From Planctomycetaceae bacterium (lineage in GTDB: Bacteria > Planctomycetota > Planctomycetia > Pirellulales > Thermoguttaceae): a stretch of 48,673 bases of DNA. Made by a program: the position numbers and the translations under genes. The DNA lies in assembly GCA_021372005.1 (NCBI GenBank), contig JAJFVC010000083.1:1-48673 (forward strand), written 5' to 3'. The notes under the pieces are model-generated. The model did no database searches. It saw only the letters and a program-made list of their open reading frames with translations, and was not told the DNA's origin. Positions 27,815 through 35,583 of the stretch are shown here, in pieces (position 1 is the stretch's first letter; each line of letters opens with the position of its first letter).

Positions 27815-27840
27815 TCACCACATGAGTGTGGTTATCCACA
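27815..27840. promoter_or_regulatory. Hairpin next to a perfect DnaA-box sequence
   Basis: ACCACA-TGAG-TGTGGT forms a 6-bp stem and is followed immediately by TTATCCACA (27832-27840), the consensus DnaA box. It lies about 30 bases before the HD-GYP start. A single box is not evidence of an origin. Confidence 0.35.
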
Positions 27841-27869
27841 TTATCGGGCAAGCATGACGAAGGCGCAAC

Positions 27870-29540
27870 ATGTCGGTTTCACAAGAACAGGAACCTGCGT
27901 CGGTCGGAACCGATGAGGGCATTGTTCTGGACGATCAGGCGATTGAGCAGGATTGGACGTTGCTGCTGCGGCAGGCGTTTGGCGTGTCGTTTACGTTGTT
28001 GGATGGGCCGACGGGCGACGTGATTCATGAATCGTCGGATCAGCCGGTCCGCGATTGGGGGCTTCGGGCGGAGATATGTCGCGCGGTGGCGCGGGGCGGT
28101 CGTCCCGAGTTTTTGGACGACGAGGATCCGGTGTTGACGTTGGCGTTGCCGCTGTCGGACGCGGCGGACAACACGGTCGTAGCGGTCGCTCATTTTCTGA
28201 CGCGACGCGTCGAGCCGGGCGAAGATCTTTCGAGTCAGGCCGAGGTGTTGGGCGTCGAGTCCGAGCAACTTGCGGCCTGGGCCGTGCGCCAGACGGCGTG
28301 GACGGTCGAGTCTCTGCGTCGCGTGAGCGATCTGGTTCGACACGGCGTGCAAACCGGCCATCGCGTACGGGAGTTGCAGGAAGAGGCCGATGCGTTGTCG
28401 CATAATCTGGCCTCGACCTACGAGGAAATCAGCCTGCTGTATCGGTTGACGCAAAATCTAAAAATTTCCCGGAGCGACGAGGATTTCGCGCGAATTGCAC
28501 TGGAGTGGCTGCAAGGAGTGGTGCCGGCCCAAGGGATGGCGATTCAATTGGTGCCGACGCCGAACGCTGAAAAATCGTCGAGCCGGACGGTGCGGCGGCA
28601 ATCGGTGTTGCTGACGCGAGGCGACTGTCCGATCGACAACGAGCGATTTTCGCAATGGATCGCACAGTTGGGGTCCGATTCGCGTCATCGGCCGGTTGTG
28701 ATGAACCGATCGGTGACCTCGCGGGCCGATTGGCCGCTTCCCGAGGTGCATGAGGCGGTGGTGGTCGGGCTGGCCGAGGGCAAGAATGTTTTCGGTTGGC
28801 TGGCCGCATTGAACCACGCCGACGGCGGCGAGTTCGGCACGGTCGAGGCGAGCTTGCTCGGCTCGGTCGCCACGATTCTCGGCATTCACGGCGGCAACAT
28901 CGAGCTGTATCGGCAGCAATCGGAGCTGTTGGCGGGCATCGTCCGAGCGCTGACCTCGGCGATCGACGCCAAAGACCCTTATACGTGCGGCCATAGCGAT
29001 CGCGTGGCTCGCGTGGCGGTTCGACTGGCCGAGGCGCTCGGTTGCGACGACGACACGTTGAACACGTTGTATCTGGCGGGCCTGTTGCACGACATCGGCA
29101 AGATCGGCGTCAGCGACAGCGTGCTTCGCAAGGCCGGCGCCTTGTCCGACGAGGAATACCAATACATCAAGCAGCACGTGACGATCGGCCACCGGATTTT
29201 GAACGACTTGGCCAAGTTGGAGGACGTGTTGCCGGTGGTGCTGCATCACCACGAATCGTGGAACGGCGACGGTTATCCGAGCCGTTTGGGATGCGAGGGC
29301 ATTCCGCGGTCCGCGCGCATCGTCGCCGTGGCCGACGCCTACGACGCGATGAGCAGCGATCGTCCGTACCGCAAGGGAATGCCGGACGAGCAGGTCGATC
29401 GCATTCTGCGCGAGGGCGCGGGCCGGCAATGGGACCCGGAAGTGATCGCGGCGTATTTTCGCGTCCGTGACGAGGTGCGGCGGATCAGCCGCAGCGACGA
29501 GCCGCTGCGCATCTCGGAAGTGGCCGGCGCGACTCGCTGA
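27870..29540 (+). CDS. HD-GYP domain protein (putative c-di-GMP phosphodiesterase) with GAF-like sensor
   Basis: 556 aa, no membrane helix. The N-terminal ~340 residues hold two sensor-like regions (about 25-160 and a GAF-like region about 185-340) joined by a helical linker (GVQTGHRVRELQEEADALSHNLAS). The HD-GYP domain follows from about 355: GHSDRVARVAVRLAEALG, LLHDIGKIGV with the HD pair near 406, HHHESWNGDGYPSRL with the GYP motif near 467, RIVAVADAYDAMSSDRPYR. All main metal and substrate motifs are present, so an active phosphodiesterase for c-di-GMP (or cGAMP) is likely. It converges on a response-regulator gene, with only two bases between their stops. Confidence 0.9.
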   Translation: MSVSQEQEPASVGTDEGIVLDDQAIEQDWTLLLRQAFGVSFTLLDGPTGDVIHESSDQPVRDWGLRAEICRAVARGGRPEFLDDEDPVLTLALPLSDAADNTVVAVAHFLTRRVEPGEDLSSQAEVLGVESEQLAAWAVRQTAWTVESLRRVSDLVRHGVQTGHRVRELQEEADALSHNLASTYEEISLLYRLTQNLKISRSDEDFARIALEWLQGVVPAQGMAIQLVPTPNAEKSSSRTVRRQSVLLTRGDCPIDNERFSQWIAQLGSDSRHRPVVMNRSVTSRADWPLPEVHEAVVVGLAEGKNVFGWLAALNHADGGEFGTVEASLLGSVATILGIHGGNIELYRQQSELLAGIVRALTSAIDAKDPYTCGHSDRVARVAVRLAEALGCDDDTLNTLYLAGLLHDIGKIGVSDSVLRKAGALSDEEYQYIKQHVTIGHRILNDLAKLEDVLPVVLHHHESWNGDGYPSRLGCEGIPRSARIVAVADAYDAMSSDRPYRKGMPDEQVDRILREGAGRQWDPEVIAAYFRVRDEVRRISRSDEPLRISEVAGATR

Positions 29541-29542
29541 AA

Positions 29543-29944
29543 TTAGTCCAGCAGCCGTTTGACGCGGTCCAACAGCAGGTCGAACGCGAACGGTTTGTGG
29601 ATGTAGTCGTCGACGCCGAGTTTTTTGGCGTAGTCTTCGTGCCGGGCGCCTTCGTTGGCCGTGACCATGATGATGCGCATGGGGACGGCGCGGGTGCGGC
29701 GAAGTTTTTCGAGCACCAGGAAGCCGCTTCGCTTGGGCATCATCATATCGAGAATCACCAGGTCGGGGTCGGCTCGCTCAGCCATGGCCAGCCCTTGGTT
29801 GCCGTCACGGGCGACCAGCACGTCGTAGCCTTGGGCTTCAAGGGCGATCCGCATCGATTCGACGATCTCGCGGTCGTCGTCGACCAGCAAAATTCGTTTG
29901 CGTTGGCGGATTTCAGGCGAGGTGCCGGACTGTTCATCAGCCAT
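29543..29944 (-). CDS. Single-domain response regulator (receiver)
   Basis: 133 aa from the ATG at 29944 (earlier in-frame starts exist at 29989 and 29998). The receiver fold is complete: acidic pocket D22-D24, phospho-acceptor D66 in LVILDMMMP, T95 in MVTANEG and K117 in YIHKPFAF. No output domain follows, so it works through protein-protein contact, like CheY or Spo0F. No histidine kinase is adjacent. Convergence with the HD-GYP gene suggests, but does not prove, a shared pathway. Confidence 0.92.
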   Translation of the reverse strand: MADEQSGTSPEIRQRKRILLVDDDREIVESMRIALEAQGYDVLVARDGNQGLAMAERADPDLVILDMMMPKRSGFLVLEKLRRTRAVPMRIIMVTANEGARHEDYAKKLGVDDYIHKPFAFDLLLDRVKRLLD

Positions 29945-30117
29945 GATGCGGTGCCTTGAGGGGGGGTGCGAAGTGAGGCGGTTTTCCATCCTGGACACAC
30001 ACTGTGTTTATAAGTAGCTTAGCGGAGCGGCATTTGCAAGAGGGGGTCTGTTTGCGGGCGAAAGAGTTGGCTCCTCACCGATTGGCCCACTATGTTCGGT
30101 AGCCGGTTTCTCCCCTA

Positions 30118-30146
30118 TTGACGGAGTTGCCCGGCGCCGCTAGAAT
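30118..30146 (+). promoter_or_regulatory. Sigma70-like promoter for ispE/spoVG
   Basis: TTGACG (30118-30123), 17 bases, TAGAAT (30141-30146). It is about 97 bases before ispE. The rest of the gap 29945-30242 shows nothing else clear. Confidence 0.7.
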
Positions 30147-30242
30147 CGGCGATACTAGCGTTGGTGTGTGCGTTCGGAACGGCTTTTTACTGAGCCTTTT
30201 GGGCGGTGATGTTCAAGTCGTCCGGCATCGCGGAGTGAAAGA

Positions 30243-31142
30243 ATGTACATCCGCCGGTCGGCGACGGCTTGGACGATCCAGGCCCCAGCGAAACTCAATC
30301 TTTTTTTTGAGGTGCTTGCGAAACGGTCGGACGGGTACCATGAGATCGAGACGCTCATGTGCCCGATTGATTTGTACGATACGTTGCGGTTGGAGGAGGA
30401 TCCGAGCGGACGGGTGACGTTGCGGTGTCGGCGGGCGCGAGGTCCGAGCGATTGTGGGCTTCGGACGGTGCCGGTCGGCCCGGACAACCTTGTCGTGCGG
30501 GCGGTGGAGTTGGTCCGGCTTCGGACGGGCGTTCGCCGCGGCGCGAAAGTGCGGCTGGTCAAACGAATTCCCGCGGCGGCAGGCCTCGGGGGCGGTTCGA
30601 GCGACGCAGCCGCCGCGCTGGTGGCAGCCAACGAGGTCTGGCGTCTCGGTCGTTCGCCGGAAGAGTTGGCCCAGTGGGCCGCGGAGTTGGGCAGCGACGT
30701 TCCGTTTTTTCTCGTCAACGGGCCGGCCGTGTGCCGGGGACGAGGCGAACAAGTCAGCCCGCTCGGAGACTTCGGCGCATTGCATTTCGTGGTGGTTCGG
30801 CCGCCGGTCGGACTGGCCACGGCGGTCGTTTACGGCGCGTGTCGTCCGGCCGCGGAACCGAGTCGCGTGGAGCCGTTGATTCAAGTCCTTCGGTCGGGAG
30901 ATCGGGAACAAGCGGGCCGGTTGTTGATGAATCGTTTGCAGCCGGTGGCTGAAATGTTGTCGCCCTGGGTGAAACGGTTGCGTGAGGAATTTTCGCGGCT
31001 GGATTTTCTGGGGCACGGAATGAGCGGGAGCGGTACGTCGTATTTTGGACTTTGTCGTTGCGCGGGCCATGCGAGACGCGCCGCGCGGCGTTTGGAGGAA
31101 AAAGGCTTAGGCCGTGTTTTTACGGTGCGTAGTTGCCGGTGA
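30243..31142 (+). CDS. ispE: 4-diphosphocytidyl-2-C-methyl-D-erythritol kinase
   Basis: 299 aa; the ATG has GGAG about 7 bases upstream. IspE phosphorylates CDP-ME in the fourth step of the MEP isoprenoid pathway. GHMP-kinase motifs are visible: APAKLNLFFEV with catalytic K17, RSDGYHEIETLM, the ATP-binding glycine loop PAAAGLGGGSSDAAAAL near 112-128, LGSDVPFFLVNG with the catalytic Asp, and the C-terminal MSGSGTSYFGLC. An insertion near residues 56-75 (CRRARGPSDCGLRTVPV) is Arg-rich. It is followed by spoVG after 87 bases, a gene order also seen in Firmicutes. The pathway partner ispD is at 11583. Confidence 0.94.
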   Translation: MYIRRSATAWTIQAPAKLNLFFEVLAKRSDGYHEIETLMCPIDLYDTLRLEEDPSGRVTLRCRRARGPSDCGLRTVPVGPDNLVVRAVELVRLRTGVRRGAKVRLVKRIPAAAGLGGGSSDAAAALVAANEVWRLGRSPEELAQWAAELGSDVPFFLVNGPAVCRGRGEQVSPLGDFGALHFVVVRPPVGLATAVVYGACRPAAEPSRVEPLIQVLRSGDREQAGRLLMNRLQPVAEMLSPWVKRLREEFSRLDFLGHGMSGSGTSYFGLCRCAGHARRAARRLEEKGLGRVFTVRSCR

Positions 31143-31229
31143 TCCGGGTTCCAGCGGGAAGCGATTCTCTCCCCGGCCCGATCCGGCGGACGAGGGTTCG
31201 GTTTCATTTTCCGACGAAGGAGAACAGCC

Positions 31230-31799
31230 GTGGAAATCACCGAGGTTCGAGTCAAGCTCATGGACGAGCCCGGCGAGCGTCTTCAGGCTTTCTGCTCGAT
31301 CACGTTCGACGACGCATTCGTGATCCGCGATCTGAAGATCATCGAGGGCGCGACCGGCCCGTTCGTGGCGATGCCCAGCCGCAAGCTGACGGCGCATTGT
31401 TTCCAGTGTGGATCGAAGAATCATCTCCGCGCGGCGTACTGCAACCAGTGCGGCGCCAAGCAGCGCGAGCAGCAAACCGCCAAGGATGAGGATGGTCGGG
31501 CGAAGCTGTACGCCGACATCGCCCATCCGATCAATTCCATTTGCCGCGAGATGATTCAAACGTGCGTCATTCAGGCGTTTGAAGAAGAGAAATTGCGGGC
31601 CAAACAGCCGGGCTACGTGTCGAGTTACGACGATTTTGAGCCGGAGACGGTCGGTCCGCTGCTGCGTCGAACGGCGTCGACGTCGCAGCCTCAAATTCAG
31701 GGGGCTGAAAAACCGCAGGGGCCGCACAAACCGCCTGTCGTCGCCCCGCAAGAGAATCGGACCGGAAGGCCTGGTTTTGGCGAGGGCATTTTTGACTGA
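31230..31799 (+). CDS. spoVG: SpoVG-like protein with inserted zinc ribbon
   Basis: 189 aa; GTG start with AAGGAG 7 bases upstream. The N-terminal half is Spo[50 protein letters not shown]. In ordinary SpoVG the motif MPSRK is followed within a few residues by D-IAHPIN. Here about 40 residues are inserted, including [19 protein letters not shown], a four-cysteine zinc ribbon (C57, C60, C71, C74). [14 protein letters not shown] then resumes the SpoVG fold. The C-terminal ~70 residues are Pro/Gln-rich and disordered. SpoVG is an RNA/DNA-binding regulator in other bacteria, and the ribbon may add a binding surface. It is downstream of ispE and probably shares its promoter. Confidence 0.88.
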   Translation: MEITEVRVKLMDEPGERLQAFCSITFDDAFVIRDLKIIEGATGPFVAMPSRKLTAHCFQCGSKNHLRAAYCNQCGAKQREQQTAKDEDGRAKLYADIAHPINSICREMIQTCVIQAFEEEKLRAKQPGYVSSYDDFEPETVGPLLRRTASTSQPQIQGAEKPQGPHKPPVVAPQENRTGRPGFGEGIFD

Positions 31800-31838
31800 C
31801 GCTTGACGCCGTGGAGCGAGGGAAGGGCGTCGTCGGTC

Positions 31839-31852
31839 GCGCCAATTGGCGC
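31839..31852. promoter_or_regulatory. Perfect 14-bp palindrome
   Basis: GCGCCAATTGGCGC lies 40 bases after spoVG, in the 270-base gap before the ExeA-like gene. It could be an operator, but nothing ties it to a promoter, and I saw no other feature in the gap. Confidence 0.35.
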
Positions 31853-32069
31853 AGATCGCGGCGTTTCGTTGACCGCTCCACCTTCTCTAAGTCTCGTATT
31901 TGCATTTATCTGCGCCGAAAGTTCCTTTCTTGACTTGCGGTCGGCGTTTCCTCGGGGTCCGTTCATCATCGGTCCGGTCGTTGCCGAATGGATGGAATGG
32001 AAAAGTGTCATCTTCGCCCGGTATCGACGGGTAAAATCTCAGGAACGGAAAAGTCAGGAAGTTTGGGTA

Positions 32070-33536
32070 ATGTACGACGGCTCTTTCGGTCTGAAACGAC
32101 GACCGTTCTCGGCGGTTCCTCAGATCGACCACTATGTGGCGACCACGGCGATCGAGGCGGCGCGAACCTCGTTGACCCGCTGCATTCAGCGCGGCGAGGG
32201 GGCGGGATTGGTCATTGGGCCCTCGGGCACCGGCAAGACGTTGTTGTGCCGAATGTTGGCCGAGCAGTTTCAACGCAATTTTCACGTCGTGATGTTGTCG
32301 AGCGGTCGGTTGAGCACGCGACGTGCGTTGTTTCAGGCCATTCTCTATGAATTGGGGCAACCGTTCCGCGGCATGGACGAAGGGGAATCGCGTCTGGCGG
32401 TGATCGACTACCTGATGGCGACCGACGAGGGTGCGCGCGGCATGATGTTGCTGGTCGACGAGGCCCACACGCTGCCGTTGCGGTTGTTGGAAGAGCTTCG
32501 GCTGCTGACCAACCTGGTGCGCGGCGATCAACCATCGGTTCGGCTGACGTTGGCCGGCGGTCCGGTGCTGGAGGAGCGGTTCGCCAGTCCAAAGTTGGAT
32601 TCGTTCAGCCAACGGCTCAGCGCCCGGTGCTATTTGGAGGCGTTGAACCGGACCGAGACGGAGAACTACATCCAATCGCAAATTCAGCAGGCCGGCGGAC
32701 AGGGCGATCAGGCGTTTCCGTCCGAAACCTGCCAGTGTGTGTTTCAGGCGACCAACGGCGTGCCGCGGCTGATCAATCAGCTATGCGATCACGCGATGTT
32801 GCTGGCCTACGTGGCCGGTCGGCGGCGGATCGAAACGACCGACGTCGAGGAGGCCTGGAGCGATTTGCAGCAATTGCCGGCCCCATGGACCAGCGGCGAA
32901 TCGAAGCCCGAGTCGACCGGCGGCGTGATCGAGTTCGGCTCGCTCGACGAAACTGCGGAATCGACCGCCGCGACGGAAACGCCTTCGTTGCGGGTCACCG
33001 CGATCGAGGAAGACCGCGAGGCCGAGCCGGTTCAACAGATCGGCCGGATCGAAAAGCTGCTGGCCGAAGCGGACGATGATTTTCAGCCGGCCGGGTCGAT
33101 CGGACCGGAGATGGAAGTCCGTTTCGACGAGCCGCAGATTCATCCGTTCCAAGAAACTTTCGAGCAGGAAGAGGTCGTGGCGGATCGTTACGCGGCGTCC
33201 GTGAAATCGTCGCCGCTTTCGATCGCGGCCGCGTCGTCCACAGAGTCGGAGGTTTCGGTTTCGGAGGAGCCGAAGGCTTTTCAAAGCTCGGAGGTGCTTC
33301 AGGCGTCGGAATCGCCTCAAGCCGCGGCTTTTTTCGAGACGCCCGCCGTGCAAGAGGAATCGCAGGCGAGTGATGCGCCCGCCGTGGAAGAAGCGTCGTT
33401 GACGGAAGACGAGTTGGTCTCGGTGTTGGCGGACGGTCAGGATCAGGATTCTGCGTCGGACGCGGCGATGTCGTTCGAGCCTGCGCCGCGGCCGCGCGAG
33501 TATCGTCATTTGTTTGCCCGACTTCGCCGAGGATGA
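32070..33536 (+). CDS. ExeA/GspA-like AAA ATPase with acidic C-terminal tail
   Basis: 488 aa from the ATG at 32070 (MYDGSFGLKRRPFSAVPQ, the classical start of the ExeA/TniB-like group). Walker A GPSGTGKT at 50-57, Walker B LLVDEAHTLP with D130/E131, a sensor-type region (RLTLAGGPVLEERF) and the C-terminal AAA helix (GVPRLINQLCDHAMLLAYV) are all visible. After residue ~290 comes an unusual ~200-residue Glu/Ser/Ala-rich acidic tail without clear structure. In other bacteria ExeA-type ATPases help assemble secretion or polysaccharide machinery in the envelope. No transmembrane helix or peptidoglycan-binding domain is visible here. The next gene (CpsD-like) starts 4 bases after its stop. Confidence 0.85.
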   Translation: MYDGSFGLKRRPFSAVPQIDHYVATTAIEAARTSLTRCIQRGEGAGLVIGPSGTGKTLLCRMLAEQFQRNFHVVMLSSGRLSTRRALFQAILYELGQPFRGMDEGESRLAVIDYLMATDEGARGMMLLVDEAHTLPLRLLEELRLLTNLVRGDQPSVRLTLAGGPVLEERFASPKLDSFSQRLSARCYLEALNRTETENYIQSQIQQAGGQGDQAFPSETCQCVFQATNGVPRLINQLCDHAMLLAYVAGRRRIETTDVEEAWSDLQQLPAPWTSGESKPESTGGVIEFGSLDETAESTAATETPSLRVTAIEEDREAEPVQQIGRIEKLLAEADDDFQPAGSIGPEMEVRFDEPQIHPFQETFEQEEVVADRYAASVKSSPLSIAAASSTESEVSVSEEPKAFQSSEVLQASESPQAAAFFETPAVQEESQASDAPAVEEASLTEDELVSVLADGQDQDSASDAAMSFEPAPRPREYRHLFARLRRG

Positions 33537-33540
33537 CGCG

Positions 33541-34329
33541 ATGGGCCTGACGTCCGACGCGTTGAAGCGAATCGAGAATCAAGCGGCGGCGGCCGTGCCC
33601 GTGATCTTGCCGCTTTCGGACGCCGCGGCGTGGACGACGATGGGCGACGTTTCGGCGGATTCTCAAACGGCGGCCTCGGAACGATTGCCCGGGCCCGGCC
33701 GGTTTTCTTTTCCCGCCTTGTCGACCAAGCGGCCGACGACGACCGTCGCACCGCCGCAAGTGATCTGGCCGTCGGACATCGATGCGGAACAATCGCTGCA
33801 AGCGGCGGAGATGGCCAGCAGGATTTTGCGGCAGTGGCCGCCGGATCGGGCGACGATTTTGGCCGTGACCAGCGCGGGGCCGGGCGACGGCAAGACGCGG
33901 TGGCTGACGGCGTTGGCGCCGCAACTGGCCCGACGCGTGGCCGGCGGCGTGTTGGTCGTCGACGCGAACGTTCGTCATCCGAGCTTGACGGCGTTGGCGA
34001 CGATCTTGCCGGACGCGGCGAAACAACCGGGGGTGGTTTATCCGACGGATCGGCGACGGTTGAGTTTTCTGCCGGCGCCGGACGGTCGGCGGGATGTTTG
34101 CGAGAGCCTCGATCGGTTTGGGGGCGAGTCGTTGCGAGACGGTTGGTCGCTGGTGTTGATCGAGTTGCCGTCGCTGGCCGATGCGGAGGCGATCGAGCTG
34201 AGCCGGCATTGCGACGGCGTCTACCTGGCCGTTCGATTGGGCCACACGTCGCGCCGGGCCTTGAATCGGGCGGTGAAAACTCTGCGAGGCGCCGGCAGTC
34301 GGTTAGCGGGCTGTCTGGTGGCCGGTTGA
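33541..34329 (+). CDS. CpsD/Wzc-like BY-kinase-family ATPase, possibly inactive as a tyrosine kinase
   Basis: 262 aa from the ATG at 33541. After a ~75-residue linker, PPQVIWPSDIDAEQSLQAAEMASRIL leads into a MinD/BY-kinase P-loop: Walker A SAGPGDGKT (111-119) and Walker A'-like GVLVVDANVRHP (D141). The usual Walker B (D-hydrophobic-P-P) is reduced to VLIELPSLADAEAIEL. The C-terminal tyrosine cluster of true BY-kinases is missing. It may be an ATPase that regulates polysaccharide export, like its family, with altered chemistry. Direct linkage to the ExeA-like gene suggests that the two act together. It could partner with the Wzz-like protein at 14930. Confidence 0.78.
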   Translation: MGLTSDALKRIENQAAAAVPVILPLSDAAAWTTMGDVSADSQTAASERLPGPGRFSFPALSTKRPTTTVAPPQVIWPSDIDAEQSLQAAEMASRILRQWPPDRATILAVTSAGPGDGKTRWLTALAPQLARRVAGGVLVVDANVRHPSLTALATILPDAAKQPGVVYPTDRRRLSFLPAPDGRRDVCESLDRFGGESLRDGWSLVLIELPSLADAEAIELSRHCDGVYLAVRLGHTSRRALNRAVKTLRGAGSRLAGCLVAG

Positions 34330-34339
34330 TTCAGCGCAT

Positions 34340-34376
34340 AAAAAAAGGCGAGGCCCAGGACGCCCACCTTCGCCTT
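34340..34376 (-). terminator. Intrinsic terminator of the minus-strand small RNA
   Basis: On the minus strand AAGGCGAAGG...CCTCGCCTT makes a 9-bp stem (one bulged A) followed by seven T. On the plus strand no T-run follows, so it serves only the minus strand. Confidence 0.75.
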
Positions 34377-34519
34377 GACTCGGACCGTCCGAAGTCTTTT
34401 GGGCTTAGGCTGCCCCTCCGACCCTTTTTTCAACGGGTCTGGCGGCTTTGCGTCCCGACCCTCGCGATCGGGAATGAAGACCGACGCCTGGCCGTATGCC
34501 TAGGTCTTTTCGGTCTCCA
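34340..34519 (-). ncRNA. Candidate orphan structured RNA, ~180 nt
   Basis: Promoter (34552-34525) and terminator (34376-34340) on the minus strand frame about 180 nt with no ORF and no downstream gene: the next gene (CpsD-like) is convergent. Hairpins seen along the RNA are AAGACC/GGTCTT, CCCGA/TCGGG, GACCC/GGGTC, GGGC/GCCC, GACT-CGGA/TCCG-AGTC and the terminator. Between the second and third stems it has GGGACGCAAAGCC, which is also found in c-di-GMP-I (GEMM) riboswitches. The matching GGCAAACC half is absent, so I do not call a GEMM aptamer. It is neither 6S (ends not complementary) nor SRP RNA (no GGAA core). Confidence 0.6.
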
Positions 34520-34539
34520 TAAGAATCGTAGACCGAAAA
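34507..34539. promoter_or_regulatory. 10-bp inverted repeat across the small-RNA promoter
   Basis: TTTTCGGTCT (34507-34516) and AGACCGAAAA (34530-34539), perfect arms with a 13-base spacer, span from the promoter spacer to the first transcribed bases. The position suits an operator. No T-run follows on either strand, so a terminator is less likely. Confidence 0.55.
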
Positions 34540-34552
34540 CGGGAAAAGTCAA
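34525..34552 (-). promoter_or_regulatory. Sigma70-like promoter of the minus-strand small RNA
   Basis: On the minus strand TTGACT (34552-34547), 16 bases, TACGAT (34530-34525). The start should be near 34520-34518. Confidence 0.65.
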
Positions 34553-34638
34553 ATCATGGCCGGTGGCCGCGGCGCCGCACGGTGGACCGCATCGCGCAAA
34601 GGCTTCTGGGCAAACCGATTGCGGCCGATTCGGAGTGT

Positions 34639-35553
34639 TTAAGAAAAAAGTTCGGCTTGGCGGACGATGTCCAAACCGACGCGCTGGTTCCACGCGGCGA
34701 TCAGTTGTCGAAACATCGGACCGGGGCGACCATCGCCGATCGGGCGACCGTTTAATTGCACGACCGGCAGCAAGCAGAACGGCGTGCTGGTCAGAAACAA
34801 CTCGTCGACCGCGACCAACTGATCGACCGTTTGATCGCGTTGAACGACCGCGTGGCCGAGTTGGCCGGCCATGGCGACGGTCGCGGCCAGACTGACGCCC
34901 GGCAAAACTTTTTCGGCGGGCGGCAACACCAAACCTTCCTCGGCGCGATAGGCGGCGATGTTGGCTGTCGAGGCCTCGGTGACGAATCGCTGGGCGTCGA
35001 GCAACAAAGCGCGAGACGGCGGTTCCACGGCGGCGGCCTGTCGATCGGCGAGGTAGTAGTGCATGCGGCTGCGGCATTTCAGCGACGGCGGCCAGCAGCG
35101 CGGCGAGACCTGCTCGACGTCAGTCGTGCGCAGCGACTGACCTTCGCGATATTTGCGAGCCCAGCGAAAAAATGGCAGCGGATAGGTGTGCAGGCAGACG
35201 GTCGGCTTCGGTAATTCCGAGGCGGCGTAGTTGGGATAACTGCCCGGCGTGATGACGATCGACACGCCGAGATCGGCGCCGGTCGGCAGCAGCGGATGGT
35301 TGCGGGCGACCAGTTCTTCGGCCGTCCGGGCGAGTTGTTCGCGGGAGACGTCGGGTGCGAGCCCCACGATCTCCAGCGAATGGAACAGCCGGTCGAAATG
35401 GGCGTCGAGCTGGAACATTCGTCCGCCGAAGGTGCGCAACTGTTCGGCGATCGCGGCGCCTTGGATGAAACCGGCGTCGCCGACCGAAATGGCTGCGGCC
35501 GAGGCGGGAATCCAACGGTGGTTGAGAAAAGCGACGGGCTCGAGGGTTTTCAT
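34639..35553 (-). CDS. Class IV PLP aminotransferase
   Basis: 304 aa, cytoplasmic. The fold-type IV pattern is clear: ISVGDAGFIQGAAIAEQLRTF, HFDRLFHSLEIVG, the PLP lysine K159 in PPSLKCRSRMHYYLAD, E193 in VTEASTANIAAYR, and a late strand LTSTPFCLLPVVQLNGRPIGDG. Family members are branched-chain or D-amino-acid aminotransferases and aminodeoxychorismate lyase. The residues that separate these subgroups are not decisive here. The gene is upstream of the orphan small RNA on the same strand but ends 87 bases before its promoter. It starts 31 bases from the end of the hydrolase gene. Confidence 0.85.
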   Translation of the reverse strand: MKTLEPVAFLNHRWIPASAAAISVGDAGFIQGAAIAEQLRTFGGRMFQLDAHFDRLFHSLEIVGLAPDVSREQLARTAEELVARNHPLLPTGADLGVSIVITPGSYPNYAASELPKPTVCLHTYPLPFFRWARKYREGQSLRTTDVEQVSPRCWPPSLKCRSRMHYYLADRQAAAVEPPSRALLLDAQRFVTEASTANIAAYRAEEGLVLPPAEKVLPGVSLAATVAMAGQLGHAVVQRDQTVDQLVAVDELFLTSTPFCLLPVVQLNGRPIGDGRPGPMFRQLIAAWNQRVGLDIVRQAELFS

Positions 35554-35583
35554 GGTAGTGGCGGCGGTTCGACGGAGTGGCGA

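Noticed and set aside
27832-27840. Replication origin
   Set aside because: Only one perfect DnaA box; no cluster, no clear AT-rich unwinding element and no dnaA in the window.
34380-34480. c-di-GMP-I (GEMM) riboswitch
   Set aside because: GGGACGCAAAGCC is present, but the paired 5' GGCAAACC segment is not, and no gene lies downstream. A plus-strand GGGCAAACC at about 34608 is on the other strand and without its partner.
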